Shown here in pieces: positions 1 through 9,791 of a stretch of 64,000 bases of DNA. The stretch spans positions 124,001 through 188,000 of the forward strand of contig JAKFGP010000025.1 in NCBI GenBank assembly GCA_021502835.1, written 5' to 3'. The notes beneath the pieces were generated by a model. The model made no database searches, had not been told where the DNA came from, and saw nothing but the letters and a program-made list of their open reading frames with translations. Position numbers and translations under genes: made by a program. How positions within the stretch are numbered: the first letter of the stretch is position 1; the number at the start of each line of letters is the position of its first letter. The DNA comes from Streptomyces thinghirensis. GTDB taxonomy: Bacteria > Actinomycetota > Actinomycetia > Streptomycetales > Streptomycetaceae.

Positions 1-587
1 TCGTACTGGATCGCGAACAGCATCGACTTGGCGACGTCGCGGGATTGATGGCCGGTCGCAGGGGATGATGTAGAAGTCCTTGCGCAGGACGTACCTGCCG
101 TTCAGCCACTGCTGGATGGACCGGATGGCGTCGAGCCGTTGCTGACGGTGACGTAGGCGTCCATGTTGAACAGGCCCTTGACCACCTTCGGCCACAGGGA
201 GCTGCCCGGGTAGGTGCCGGAGACGCCCATGTTCTGGTTGAGTCACGACCGCGGTGGGCCCGGGCCCGGTCGTTGTACTGGCCGTCGATCTCGCCGCCGT
301 CGTAGCCCTTGCAGTACAGGGCGGACTGGATGATGCGGCAGAAGTTGGCCGACGGGACGGTCGTCCCCTGCCGAGCGCCGTACAGCTCGCCCAGCTTCCC
401 GAGGTGGTCGGGCCGAAGGAGTTGGACAGGGCGGTGATGCCCATCTCGTACTGGAGCACGGGTCAGCGCGTACATCACGGGCCAGCCGATCCGGCCGTTC
501 TCGTCCAGCTTGGATATGCCGAGCGTGGCGCCGTTGTTGTAGGTCGTGTTGATGAATCTGGGCGCGCTGCACCATCTCGTCTTGATG
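1..587 (-). CDS. Secreted Rv2525c-like (DUF1906) glycoside-hydrolase-like protein, 3' part missing
   Basis: Read on the minus strand across several frame changes, the translation gives FINTTYNNGATLGISKLDEN, GRIGWPVMYALTR, ALYCKGYDGGEIDGQYND, ENMGVSGTYPGSSLWPKVV and IQQWLNGRYVLRKDFYIIPC in that order. This is the pattern of the actinomycete family that carries a DUF1906 (Rv2525c-like, TIM-barrel, glycoside-hydrolase-like) domain. Members are cell-envelope proteins of unknown substrate. The N-terminus lies near 575-587, where an AGGAGG ribosome site precedes the GATGGTGCAG start region. The C-terminus is outside the window. Frame shifts near 560, 455, 370, 240 and 130 break the reading frame, so no single ORF covers it. 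Family assignment is fairly secure; activity is not predictable. Confidence 0.6.
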
Positions 588-904
588 GGCTTCCTCCTGT
601 CGTCCGGAAATGAGGCGGGGGAGAAGCGCTACCCCGCGGCGCGTACGAATTCGAGCCGGCGTCCGAGCGCGTGGAATGGCACCCCACCAGAGCCATGCCT
701 GATGAAACCCCTCGTCGCTCCTGCGGGCTTTTGGGTCACGGTGCGCGGAGCGACGTCGTGATCTTCCGTCGCACCGTGAGGGGGGTCAAGTCCGTTATAC
801 GGAGAGAGCGTCGAACTGCTAGTTGATCATCTTCGCTTCGTCACCCATCCCAGATCCGCACGGTATGGAAATCGTGCATGGCACTTCGGCCAGTTCGGCG
901 GTCG
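588..904. other. Intergenic, no gene seen
   Basis: No reading frame here resembles a protein. The stretch lies between the 5' end of the DUF1906 gene and the 3' end of the FtsX permease gene, both minus strand, so it should carry the promoter of the former and perhaps a terminator for the latter. I see no convincing hairpin or -10/-35 pair. Confidence 0.4.
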
Positions 905-2191
905 TCAGCGACGGAGTGACTCGACGGGCTGGATGCGGCTCGCGCGCCAGGACGGAAGGTAGAGGCCGGCCAGCAGGCCGGTGGCGAGGCCGAGGGCGGG
1001 CGCCGAGACGGGGGTCAGGGAGCGAGGACAGGCGTCCACACGTTGTGCAGGGAGACCCCGACGACGACCGCGGTGCCCAGTGAGGTTCCGCCACGCCGCC
1101 GACCAGTCCCAGCGCGGCGGACTCGGTCAGGAACTGCCGGGTGATGTGGCGGGCCCGCGCGCCGAGGGCACGCCTCAGCCCGATCTCGCCGACGCGTTCC
1201 ATGACGGCGACCAGCGTGGTGTTGGCGATGCCGACCGCGCCGATGACCAGACAGACGATCGACAGCAGCAGGAACAGCTGCCCCAGGTCGCCGCCCACGG
1301 CGTCGCGGAGGGCTTTGGGGTTGAGCGGCGGAACCGCGCGCAGGTACTGGGGTGGTCGGGACGCAGGGCGGGGGCAGCCTCGCCGGCGACCTGGGAGGCC
1401 GCGCCGAGTTCCGTGGAGACGAGCATCTTGGCGCGCTCGTCCCGCGGCGGTCCCCAGGTCCGCTCGGCGGTGCTCCTGGGGACGACGACGGACAGGAGCA
1501 GGTCCGGCATGCGCCGAACGTCGTCGAAGACACCGATCACCGTGAACGCGTGGTCGCCGATGGCGAACGGCGGGCTGGGTCCGCAGCGTGGTGATGGCCA
1601 GGCGCGCGGCCGTCGAGGAGCCGATCACGGCCACCGACTGGTCGTGCGCGTGTCATCGAAGGCGTCCCATCCGCGGCCCTGCACGAAGTGCGGCGCGGCG
1701 CGGACGGTAAGTACGCCGGAGGACGCGGCGACGACGGGGGTCTGCGCTACGGCCCGTCGCTGCCGCCCACGGGAGAGGACCGGACGGTCTCCCCCGGCGG
1801 AAGGCGGACGCTTCCAGTGCACACCGGCGGCCTCGACCCCGTTCACCCGTGCCATCCATGCGGTCGGCGTCCTCGGGGAACGCCAGCGGGACCCGGTCGG
1901 CGTCGCGTCCGCCCGTGTCCTCCACGGTCACCTCGGTCGCGGTGAGGCGGTTGAAACGGGTGTCGATCTGCGCGGCAGCGGTACCGGTGAGACCCAGTAC
2001 GGCGATGTTGCGCCGACCCCAGACCGTGCCGAGGGAAAAAGGGGGGGGGTCAGGGACGGAACGCGCGGGACGCTGCAGGATGCCCGCCACCGCCTCGGCG
2101 AGCAGGTCCCGCACCGCGAACCGCGAGCGGTCGGGGCGGGGCCCGGGGACGTCGGCGAGGACTGGGTTCCGCGGCGCCGGCGGCTCAGCAC
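905..2191 (-). CDS. ABC transporter permease, MacB/FtsX type
   Basis: Integral membrane permease of a type-VII (MacB-like) exporter. Starting from GTG at 2191, the N-terminus reads FAVRDLLAEAVAGILQRP, the usual cytoplasmic-edge helix. A periplasmic MacB_PCD-like region follows (QIDTRFNRLTATEVTVED), then the FtsX core GQLFLLLSIVCLVIGAVGIA, NTTLVAVMERVGEIGLRRAL and the final helix ending PSWRASRIQPVESLRR before TGA at 905. Length after joining is about 430 aa, normal for the family. The ATPase stop (2184-2186) overlaps the start, so the two are translationally coupled. Frames change several times; a run of five A and nine G at 2036-2049 replaces the expected LTALGTVLG segment and looks like an insertion error. 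Confidence 0.8.
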
Positions 2192-2900
2192 GGCCCACCC
2201 GCCAAGAGGGTGCGGCCCTCGGACAGCACGCCGTCGCGGATGGTGATGACGCGTTGCCCGCGTCGGGCGACGTCACTTGTCGTGCGTGATGACCAGGACG
2301 GTCATGCCGTCGCCGTGGGAGCTGGTCGAGCAGGTCGAGGATGGAGGTCGCGGTCTCGCTGTCGAGATTGCCCGTCGGCTCGTCGCACAGCAGCAGCGAG
2401 GTTCACCGACCAGGGCCCGTGCGACGGCGACGCGCTGCCGCTCGCCGCCGGACAGGTGGGTGGGGAGGGCGTGGGCGCGGTGGGCCAGCCCGACGCGGGC
2501 GAGGACCCCGGGCGGCCCTGTCCCCGGCGTTCGCGGCGGGGCGTGCGCCGGCAGACCAGGGCCAGCTCGACGTTCTCCTGGGCGGTGCGGTGGGGCAGCA
2601 GGTGGAACGACTGGAACACGAAGCCGATGTGCCGTCCCGCAGGGCCGCCCGCTGGTGGTCGCCGACCGTGGAGGTGTCCACGCCGTCGAGCCGGTAGGCA
2701 CCCCGGGTGGGATTGTCGAGGGAGGCCGAGGACGTTGAGCAGGTGGACTTCCCCGATCCCGACGGGCCCACGATGGAGACGAACTCACCGTGCTCGATGA
2801 GCAGATCACAGGGATGGAGGGCGGTGACCGGCGGCGGGCCCGGGTAGGTGAGCCCTAGCCCTTCCAGCTGGATGACGGCCGGGCGAGCGTTGTGCGGCAT
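2184..2900 (-). CDS. ABC transporter ATP-binding protein (MacB/LolD type)
   Basis: Nucleotide-binding subunit of the exporter. From ATG 2900 the protein starts [20 protein letters not shown]. Walker [10 protein letters not shown] follows at about residue 48, then the Q-loop [20 protein letters not shown], the signature [15 protein letters not shown], a Walker B region reading [16 protein letters not shown] once frames are joined, and the H-loop VITHD. That is the full LolD/MacB motif order in about 238 aa. It sits 2 bp after the adaptor stop and overlaps the permease start. At least three frame changes (near 2730, 2500 and 2390) break the ORF. Substrate unknown; operon context points to an antimicrobial or envelope-stress exporter. 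Confidence 0.85.
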
Positions 2901-2902
2901 GG

Positions 2903-4240
2903 TCAGTACTCCCCCGTGGTGCGCTGCTCGTCCACCCCGACGACGACCCGGTCGTCCACGGCGGAGGACCGCCGGTCCACCGGAGTGATCTGCACGTATC
3001 CGTCCCGCCGTCATCCCGGTGTCGACCACCACGCGCCGCTCCTGCTCGCCGCGCCGCACCAGGACCGTCGTCTGCCCGTCCCGCCGGCGGAGACTGCCGA
3101 GGCGGGGACCGCGAGGACCTTCTCTCCGGAGGAGGCGGCGGTGATGGTGAGCCGGACGTCCTCGCCGGCCAGGGCGGCGGGCAGCCGGCCGGAGGGCTTG
3201 ACCTTCACCGGGTAGGTGTCGGCGCCGGACCGCTCCGCGTCCTTCTGCGGCTTCGCGGGCTTATTGGCGACCGATTCGACGGTTCCGTCGGCGCGGGATC
3301 CGGTGGTCTCGGACGCGATGGAGACCTTCTGGCCGGGTTTCAGCAGCCCTTTCATCTCCGCGCCCACCGAGCCGTCGACGATCAGGTCACCGGCCGCGAT
3401 GGAGACGAGATCTCCCGTCGCCTCGTCACCCACCTGGGCGGAGACTTGTTCCACGAAGGCGGCGGGCTCGGCACGGACGTAGGCGATCTCCGCCATCGGG
3501 ACCACGGGACGCGGTACGGGTGTTCCCGGATCGACGGGGGTGGGCTCCACGTGTGCTTTTCGGCGAGGAGGCGCTTCCGGTCGCGGGGCCCGCTTGCAGG
3601 CGCCCTCCTTCGGTGTCGTCGGGGTCGGTGCCGGATCGGTCGCTTCCATCACGGGGCTGTACCCGTGCGCCTCGTAAAGCGTTCGACCGCCCGTTCGGTG
3701 CCCGCACCGAAGGTTCCGGCGGGGTCGCCGTCCGAGGCGTAGCCCAGTTCGGCGAGTGCCTTCTGCAACTGGGCGACGTCCTCCCCCGTGCTGCCGAACC
3801 GGAGGTCCCGAGAGGCCGGGACGGCCCCCGCAGCACGTACACCGGGCGGCCGGAGACCTCCAGCAGCAACTGCCCCATGTCGACGGAACGTCCGGCCTTC
3901 ACGGCCATCTTCGTCACGATCGAACGGCCGGCCTCCTTGCCGCCCGCACCCTCCCCCGAGACGTCGATCTGTTGCGAAGCGGCGACCTTGCCGCGGATGA
4001 CGACCGTTTCCGCGAGGACCTTCTCCTGCACGGCGGCGGTCAGCACGCTCGCGGGAGGGGGACGTGTGTCGGCGGCGGCCTGCGCCGGCGACTTGATGAA
4101 GGACGCGGCGGCCACTCCCGCGCCCGTCAGGACCACGGAGCCGACGACCACGATCACCAGGGCCCGGCGCCGGCGCCAGCCCGCCGTGGGGCCGGCGCGC
4201 CGGGGTGTCCTCGTTCGAGACGATCTCTTCAGCCTCAGCT
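2903..4240 (-). CDS. Membrane-fusion (HlyD-like) adaptor with peptidoglycan-binding domain
   Basis: Periplasmic adaptor of the exporter. The N-terminal anchor is ALVIVVVGSVVLTGAGVAAA. Next is a beta-barrel/lipoyl region (VIRGKVAASQQIDV, MAVKAGRSVDMGQLLLEVSG), and inserted in it a peptidoglycan-binding-1 repeat (DVAQLQKALAELGYASDGDP, FGAGTERAVERF), an arrangement common in Streptomyces adaptors. The C-terminal half contains KGLLKPGQKVSIASETTG and a final barrel ending DEQRTTGEY before TGA 2903. No ATG or GTG lies in frame at the 5' end: the frame opens just after the upstream stop at 4251, so the start near 4240 is uncertain or an indel hides it. Breaks near 3830, 3650 and 3090. Order adaptor-ATPase-permease indicates one operon. 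Confidence 0.75.
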
Positions 4241-4250
4241 ATGCGAAGTC

Positions 4251-5115
4251 CTACTCGCCCTTGACGATCCGCGATGCGTTGCGCACCGCGGCGTCGATCT
4301 TCCTGCGCCCCGCCGACAGTTCCTCGGCGTGCTGCTCGATGGCTTGCTTCTGCAGCGCGGCCTCGACCCGGAACCAGGTCCACGCCACCTTGGTCTTCTG
4401 GCGGCACGTGATGTCGGTGGTGGCGGTGGCGATCTCCTCGGAAGTCACCTCCGGGGAGCTGAATCGGGAGTCGTCGCTGGCGTCCAGGGCTTTCGGTAGT
4501 CGTATCCGCTGCGCTTCAGACACGCCGACCAGGCCGCGAACGCCTTGACCACCTCCGGCTCCGCTGGGACCTCACGAACGCCGCGTTGCCGAGGTCCACA
4601 GCGGTGCGGGCCTGGACCGCGTCGCTGTCGATCTCCTTGTTCGCCGCGCCCACGCAGCCGCCTTCGGGCACCTTCTTGCCGTCGACCTCCTGGATGCGGC
4701 CGTCGAGCGCCCGCGCGTCGAGCCGTCCCCGCCGTGGTGCCGTCGACGGCTCCTTCTCCACGGCGGCGTCGTAGGCCTCCTGCTCCTCGGCGTCGGGCTT
4801 GTACCCCCGCTCCTTGGCCAGCGCCATGTCATGGATGCCGTAACGCCAGTCGGTCAGCGTCTTCGGTCCGACCCTGGGCAGGTCGGGAGCGGGTACCCAG
4901 GTGAAACGGAAGCCCTTCATGCAGTCGCCGATCAGGAGCTTCTTCGCCTGCGACAGCCGGCTCTGTTCCTGGTCCGTCGGCAGATACGCCTGGACGGGGA
5001 GAACCCAGCTCTGCGGGTTCTGCTGGTCGAACGACTCCGTCTGCGTCTCGGCGTTCGACGGCGAGGTACAGCTGGTGAGCAGGAACATCACCGTGGCCGC
5101 GACCCCGGCGGCCAT
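4251..5115 (-). CDS. Lipoprotein upstream of the exporter operon
   Basis: The N-terminus MAAGVAATVMFLLTSCTSPS has a short hydrophobic stretch and an LTSC lipobox, so it should be a membrane-anchored lipoprotein. The body (LLIGDCMKGFRFTWVP, DWRYGIHDMALAKERGYKPD, KKVPEGGCVGAANKEID) continues after a frame change near 4540 into AWSACLKRSGYDYRKPLDAS and ends NASRIVKGE at TAG 4251. Total about 285 aa with conserved Cys pairs. Streptomyces genomes often carry such a protein next to a peptidoglycan-binding adaptor and MacB exporter. It ends about 10 bp before the adaptor frame, so it is probably the first gene of the operon. Function unknown. Confidence 0.7.
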
Positions 5116-5226
5116 CGCGGAACCGGAGGAGTGGGATCTGGAGAGGAGACAGCATGGGAGGGCTTTCTTGAGGCAGGAGAAATCAGGGAGAGGGTGCCCG
5201 CGCCGGACGCAGGCACTCTCGACCGA

Positions 5227-5679
5227 TCAGCTCTTCCAGTTGAACGAAGCGTTTTCGTTGTAGGTGGCTTCGAGCTGGTTCACCGTGCCCCAGATGTAGT
5301 CGGCGGCGCCCTTGTATCCACTGTTGTAATACAGGACTCCGGTGTAGGTGGAGTGGCTGTTGCGGGGCGGACGCCGCGTTGTTCTTCACCCGCTGGCCGC
5401 TTCCGGCACTTCTGAATCCGCAATACTTGAGCGGGCTGTAACCAGTGCCGTCCTGAACCGAGTCGAAGTCGTACACCGCGTATCCGATGTTCCGGTAGTC
5501 CCGGCCAGGTTGGAGTTGTGGAGAAAATGCGGAACTTGAAGTTGTTGCTCGACTCGTAATTGCAGCCGAACAGTAGTTCTCGTAATCCCCGCTCGCCGCG
5601 GACGCGGGCGGTGCCCATACCGGCTCCGACCGCCGCAGCCATCGCCAAACACAGCACTGCCTTCTTCAGGGTGGCGCAT
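5227..5679 (-). CDS. Small secreted protein
   Basis: ATG 5679 is preceded by a GGAAGG ribosome site (AAAGGAAGGCGAC). After a one-base slip the signal peptide reads TLKKAVLCLAMAAAVGAGMG. The mature part reads NIGYAVYDFDSVQDGTGYSP, LKYCGFRSAGSGQRVKNNAA and, in a third frame, TYTGVLYYNSGYKGAADYIW and GTVNQLEATYNENASFNWKS before TGA 5227. About 150 aa, rich in Tyr, Asn and Ser and with a Cys in LKYCGF, as in secreted spore or aerial-mycelium proteins and peptidase-inhibitor-like proteins. No family is certain. Two or three frame breaks. Confidence 0.6.
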
Positions 5680-6092
5680 GTCGCCTTCCTTTCGATTACA
5701 CGCACAAAAACACACGGGTGCCGCATGGGAAATTGCGGGGACCCGTAGGTGCGCGTGATGTCTGATGCAGACCTCAGTACACACGCGTTCGAGAGTTTTC
5801 AAGTGGACTTGAATCGCCACGAACAGGGGATGTTTCTGGATCGTTATGGGAAGCCGTACAACCCTCTACGCCACCCTGCCGTGCACCTGGAGATCCAGCC
5901 GCTGCAAACATCGGAAAAAGGAGCTTAACGATCTTGAAACGGGCATCACGGCGATCCTGCCTGTTCTGCAGAACAAGCGCCGCCAACCGCAGGCCGCGCC
6001 GCGGGGAGGTCACGATCGGGGAACGATGGCGATCGCTTGATGTCCCGTCAGGAGCCGCCTTCCTGGCGGGGCGGTGAGGACAATCAGCCCAG
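5680..6092. other. Intergenic, no gene seen
   Basis: Upstream region of the small secreted protein and downstream region of the macro-domain gene, both minus strand. Codon-position G+C bias is lost and no frame gives a recognisable protein. The stretch is less G+C-rich than its neighbours around 5700-5850, consistent with a promoter region. Confidence 0.4.
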
Positions 6093-6592
6093 TCATGAGG
6101 CGAACACGGCGTGGGCGCGAGTGTCGAACAGGACGAACCGGACCCTTCGACGGCGGTCGGGGGTGTTGCGTACCGTCTCGACGGCGATGCGGGCCGCGTC
6201 GTCCATAGGCCAGCGGTAGACGCCGGTGGAGATGGCGGGGAAGGCGACCGTGCGGGCGCCCAGCTCGTCGGCGAGGCGCAGGGACTCGCGGTAGCAGGAG
6301 GCGAGGAGTTCGGAACGGTCCTCGATCTCACTGTGCACCGGGCCCACCGTGTGGATCACCCAGCGCGCGTCCAGGGCACCGGCCGTGGTGGCGACGGCCC
6401 GGCCGGTGGCCAGGCCCTTGCCGAGATGCCCCGCGCGGAGCTTGCGGCCTCCGCGAGGATCTCGGGGCCGCCGCGCCCGGTGGATGGCGCCGTCCACGCC
6501 GCCTCCGCCGAGCAGGAGGAGTTGGCCGCGTTGACGATCGCGTCGGCGCTCTCGCGGGTGATGTCGCCCTGGACGAGCGTGATGGTGGTCAT
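6093..6592 (-). CDS. Macro-domain protein (ADP-ribose / O-acetyl-ADP-ribose hydrolase type)
   Basis: Binds and hydrolyses ADP-ribose derivatives. ATG 6592 gives TTITLVQGDITRESADAIVN followed by AANSS, the canonical macro-domain start with its ADP-ribose-binding GDIT and NAAN residues. After a frame change near 6490 it continues WVIHTVGPVHSEIEDRSELL, SLRLADELGARTVAFPAIST and GVYRWPMDDAARIAVETVR, including the distal-ribose loop ISTGVYRWP. It ends at TGA 6093, 166 aa, standard for MacroD/YmdB-like proteins. It is single-copy here with no partner gene; the oxidoreductase upstream is 58 bp away and may be co-transcribed. Confidence 0.9.
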
Positions 6593-6649
6593 GGCTGTTC
6601 CCCCGGTCGGTGCGGTTTCGTCGTCACGCCTGCCACCCGGTCACGCCGG

Positions 6650-8059
6650 TCACGTCTGCCGCAGCCTGCGCCAGACGGCCTTTGCCGCGTTGTGTCCCGA
6701 CATGCCGTGCACTCCGGGGCCCGGCGGGGGTTGCCGACGAGCAGATGAAGACGGCCGGGTGCGGGGTGGCGTACGGGAAGAGGGACGGCTTGGGACGGAG
6801 CAGGAGCTGGAGGCCGGAGACCGCGCCGGAGGCGATGTCGCCGCCGACGTAGTTGGCGTTGCGGGCGGCGAGTTTGGGCGGGCCCGCGGTGGCGCGGGCG
6901 AGGACGCGGTCGCGGAAGCCGGGGGCGAAGCGCTCCAGTTGGCGCTCGATGGCGTCGGTGAGGTCGCCGGTCCAGCCGTTGGGGACGTGTCCGTACGCCC
7001 AGAAGACGTGCTTGCCCTCCGGTGCCCGGGTGGGGTCGGCGACGCTCGGCTGCACGGTGATGAGGAACGGTGCGTCGGGTGCCCGGCCCTGGCGGGCGGC
7101 CGCGTGCAGTGCCGCGCCGATCTCCGCGCTGTCGGCGCCGATCTGCACGGTGCCGGCGGTGCGGAGCTCCTGGGCGGTCCACGGGACGGGGCCGTCCAGC
7201 GCGTAGTCGATCTTGAAGACGCCGGGGCCGTCCCGGTAGTCGGCGTAGTGGTTGCCGAGGCCGGCGATGCGGGCCAGGGCCGTGGGCGAGGTGTCGAAGA
7301 CGTAGGCGCGCGCGGGCGGCAGGTCGTCGAGGCGCTTCACCTCGTAGTCGGTGTGGACGGTGCCGCCGAGATCCTGAGGTAGGCGGCGAGGGCGTCGGAG
7401 ATGCCCTGCGAGCCACCGCGCGGCCACGGGCCAGCCGCGGGCGTGCGCGGCGAGGGCGAAGACCAGGCCTATGGCGCCGGTGGCGAAGCCGCCGAGCGGG
7501 GCCATGACGTGCGCGACGAGCCCGGCGAAGAGGGTCTTGGCCTTGTCGTCGCGGAAGCGGCGCATCAGCCACGTCGACGGGGCAGGCCGGCCAGGCCGAA
7601 CCGGGCGAGGGTGACCGGGTCGCGCGGCAGCGCGGTGAGCGGAAGGGACATGAAGTCGCGGGCGAGCGTGTCCCACCTGGGGAGGAAGGGCTCGACCAGC
7701 CTGCGGTACGCGCCCGCGTCGCGCGCTCCGAAGGAGGCGGCCGTCTCACCGACCGACCGGGACAGGACGGCGGCCGAGCCGTCCGGAAACGGATGCGCCA
7801 TCGGCAGCCCGGCGTGCAGCCACTCCAGCCCGTACCGCTCCAGGGGCAGGGCACGGAACGCCGGCGAGTTGATGCCCAGCGGGTGTGCGGCGGAGCACGG
7901 GTCGTGCCGGAAGCCCGGCAGGGTCAGCTCCTCCGTGCGGGCCCCGCCGCCCACGGTGCCCCGCGCCTCGAACACGGCGACCGAGAAGCCGCGCCGGGCC
8001 AGCTCCACGGCAGCGGTCAGTCCGTTCGGCCCCGCACCCACTACGACCGCATCGAGCAT
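6650..8059 (-). CDS. FAD-dependent phytoene-desaturase-like oxidoreductase
   Basis: Starts [20 protein letters not shown]: a Rossmann FAD-binding GxGxxG with the downstream acidic residue ([20 protein letters not shown]), typical of the phytoene dehydrogenase-related (CrtI-like, pyridine nucleotide-disulphide) family. The middle carries [20 protein letters not shown], the C-terminal segment [20 protein letters not shown], and after frame slips the FAD-closing motif [20 protein letters not shown] before TGA 6650. About 470 aa. No carotenoid genes are nearby, so the substrate is unknown; paralogues of this type occur singly in Streptomyces. Breaks near 7570, 7390 and 6720. Confidence 0.8.
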
Positions 8060-8161
8060 CGACGGCACCTTCGGACCCCTTCGTCAGCCGATGGCCACTG
8101 AGGATCAGGATAGGCCCGGGAGCAGGCGGGTCGGACGGGGCGGCGGGTCAGGATCCGACGG

Positions 8162-8779
8162 ATGGCACGCGTCGCACACGCTTCCCCGGCCCCGGGAGGG
8201 GCTCTGGCTCTGGTACGAGATCGGCGAGGACGGGCATGCGCTGCGGCAGGCGGCCTTCGACCGGTCACTGCCGGTCCCGCCCGCCGGGGATCCCCCGTAC
8301 CGCACGGACTGCCGCACGGGCGGGATCGCCGACGGCGGCGCCTCGGTGGCGGCCTCTCGCGACGATCTACGCTCGACGCTCGAACAGTTCGGGCCGGACG
8401 GCCTGCGGTTCACGAGGACCGTGTACGGCGTGCTGACGGACGGCCCGGTCGAGGTGCCGCCCGAAGCGGGAGGACGTCACCGGCGCCGAGTACGAGCGGG
8501 CCTGGGAGACGGCGAGACGGCACCGGCGTTGCACGCGCCACCGCACGGGCCCGCTGCCCGAGGGATCGCTGGTCACGGGCACGGTCGCCGCCCCCTGCCG
8601 TGGGGTCCCGGCCTGACGGGGCTGGTGGTGGACATCGACCGGCCCGGACGGGCATTCGTGGACATCGGACAGCTACCCCGCGCGGCGAGGACTGGCCGCC
8701 CCGTCGGGGACCGTGACCGAGTTCGAGGTCGTCCGGATCCACTTCGACGTCCGGCCGGAGCGCCCCGACCTGGAGATCA
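8162..8779 (+). CDS. Conserved actinomycete protein of unknown function
   Basis: Joined frames give REGLWLWYEIGEDGHALRQA, FGPDGLRFTRTVYGVLTDGP, REDVTGAEYERAWETARRHR, LVTGTVAAPCRGVPGLTGLV, VDIDRPGRAFVDIGQ and VTEFEVVRIHFDVRPERPDL. The opening WYEIGEDG and the EYERAWE segment resemble small actinomycete proteins with no assigned function. The second half looks like a beta-strand-rich domain. The ATG at 8162 is the nearest start but lies in a different frame, and the stop near the converging gene at 8777 is not resolved. About 200 aa. Confidence 0.5.
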
Positions 8780-9620
8780 GGCTTCGCCCGACAGCAGTGC
8801 CACCACCTGGCGGGCCGTGGCCGCGTCGCGGGCCGCGGTGAACGGCAGGTCGTTGTCGCCCGTGATCCGAAGGGCTCGCCCGTGCAGGGTCAGGTGGGTC
8901 CCGCCCGCCTCCTCCACCAGGGAGGAGCCCCGCGGCGGTGGTCCCAGGCGGCCTCCCAGGAGAAGGCCGTGGCGTCGGACTCGCCCCGGGCGACGGCGAG
9001 GTACCAGTCCGGTCGGCCGGCCGCAGGCGCGGGCGCCACGCCCGGGGTGCGCAGGCCGAGCAGGGCGTGCTTCTGCTCGTCGGTGGTGTAGTCCGGGTGG
9101 GACGTGGCGACGCGTAGGTCGCGGCCGGGCTCGGGCGGGCCGGCGTACAGCCGCTCGCCGTCAGGAAGGCGCCCCGGCCGCGTACCGGCCGTGGCGAGCC
9201 GGTCGTCGGCGGGGGCGTAGGTCCAGGAGGCGCGCGCACGACGCCGTGGTGCGAGCGGCCCAGTGTGCAGAAGCCCGGTCGCCGTGCCGAACTGCCGTGT
9301 CCCGTCCACGGGGTCGATGATCCACACCGGTGCCTCGCCGCGTATCGCCTCGTACGACGCGGGGTTGGCGTGCACCGCCTCCTCGCCGACCACGGCCGAG
9401 CCGGGCAGCATGGCGGACAGGACGTCGGTGAGGTACAGCTCGGCCTTGCGGTCGGCGTCCGTCACCAGGTCGTGCGGGCCGGCCTTCTCGTCGACCTCGT
9501 GCTGCCGCGAGGCGGCGCCAGCGCGGCATGATCTCCAGGGCGGCCGCCTTGCGGACGGCCTCCTCCATCGTCGGCGTGCCGGGCGAGAAACTCGTCGATG
9601 GTTTCGTTGTTCTCGATCAT
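8777..9620 (-). CDS. Inositol-monophosphatase family protein
   Basis: Mg-dependent sugar or nucleotide phosphatase family (IMPase/HisN/SuhB-like). ATG 9620 opens MIENNETIDEFLARHADD. Next come DLVTDADRKAELYLTDVLSA (metal-site region), SAVVGEEAVHANP (GEE motif), WIIDPVDGTRQFGTATGLL (DPxDGT metal-binding motif) and, near the C-terminus in another frame, the WEAAWDH segment (usual AWDxAAG) and FTAARDAATARQVVALLSGE before TGA 8777. About 275 aa. It converges on the hypothetical gene at 8779. Frame breaks near 9520, 9250, 8950 and 8800. Substrate cannot be told from sequence. Confidence 0.8.
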
Positions 9621-9791
9621 GCCTCCATGAGGAGCACGCCCCACCCCAACATCCCACCCGGGTGGTGTACTCCGGGTGGAATCGGCCTGGTATGGAAGTG
9701 CCGGTGTCCATGAGACGAGGCACAGAACGTGAGCTGAAGCGCCCAGGGTCCACGAGCTGGAGGCTCGGGAAGTCAACGTGACGGCAATGGC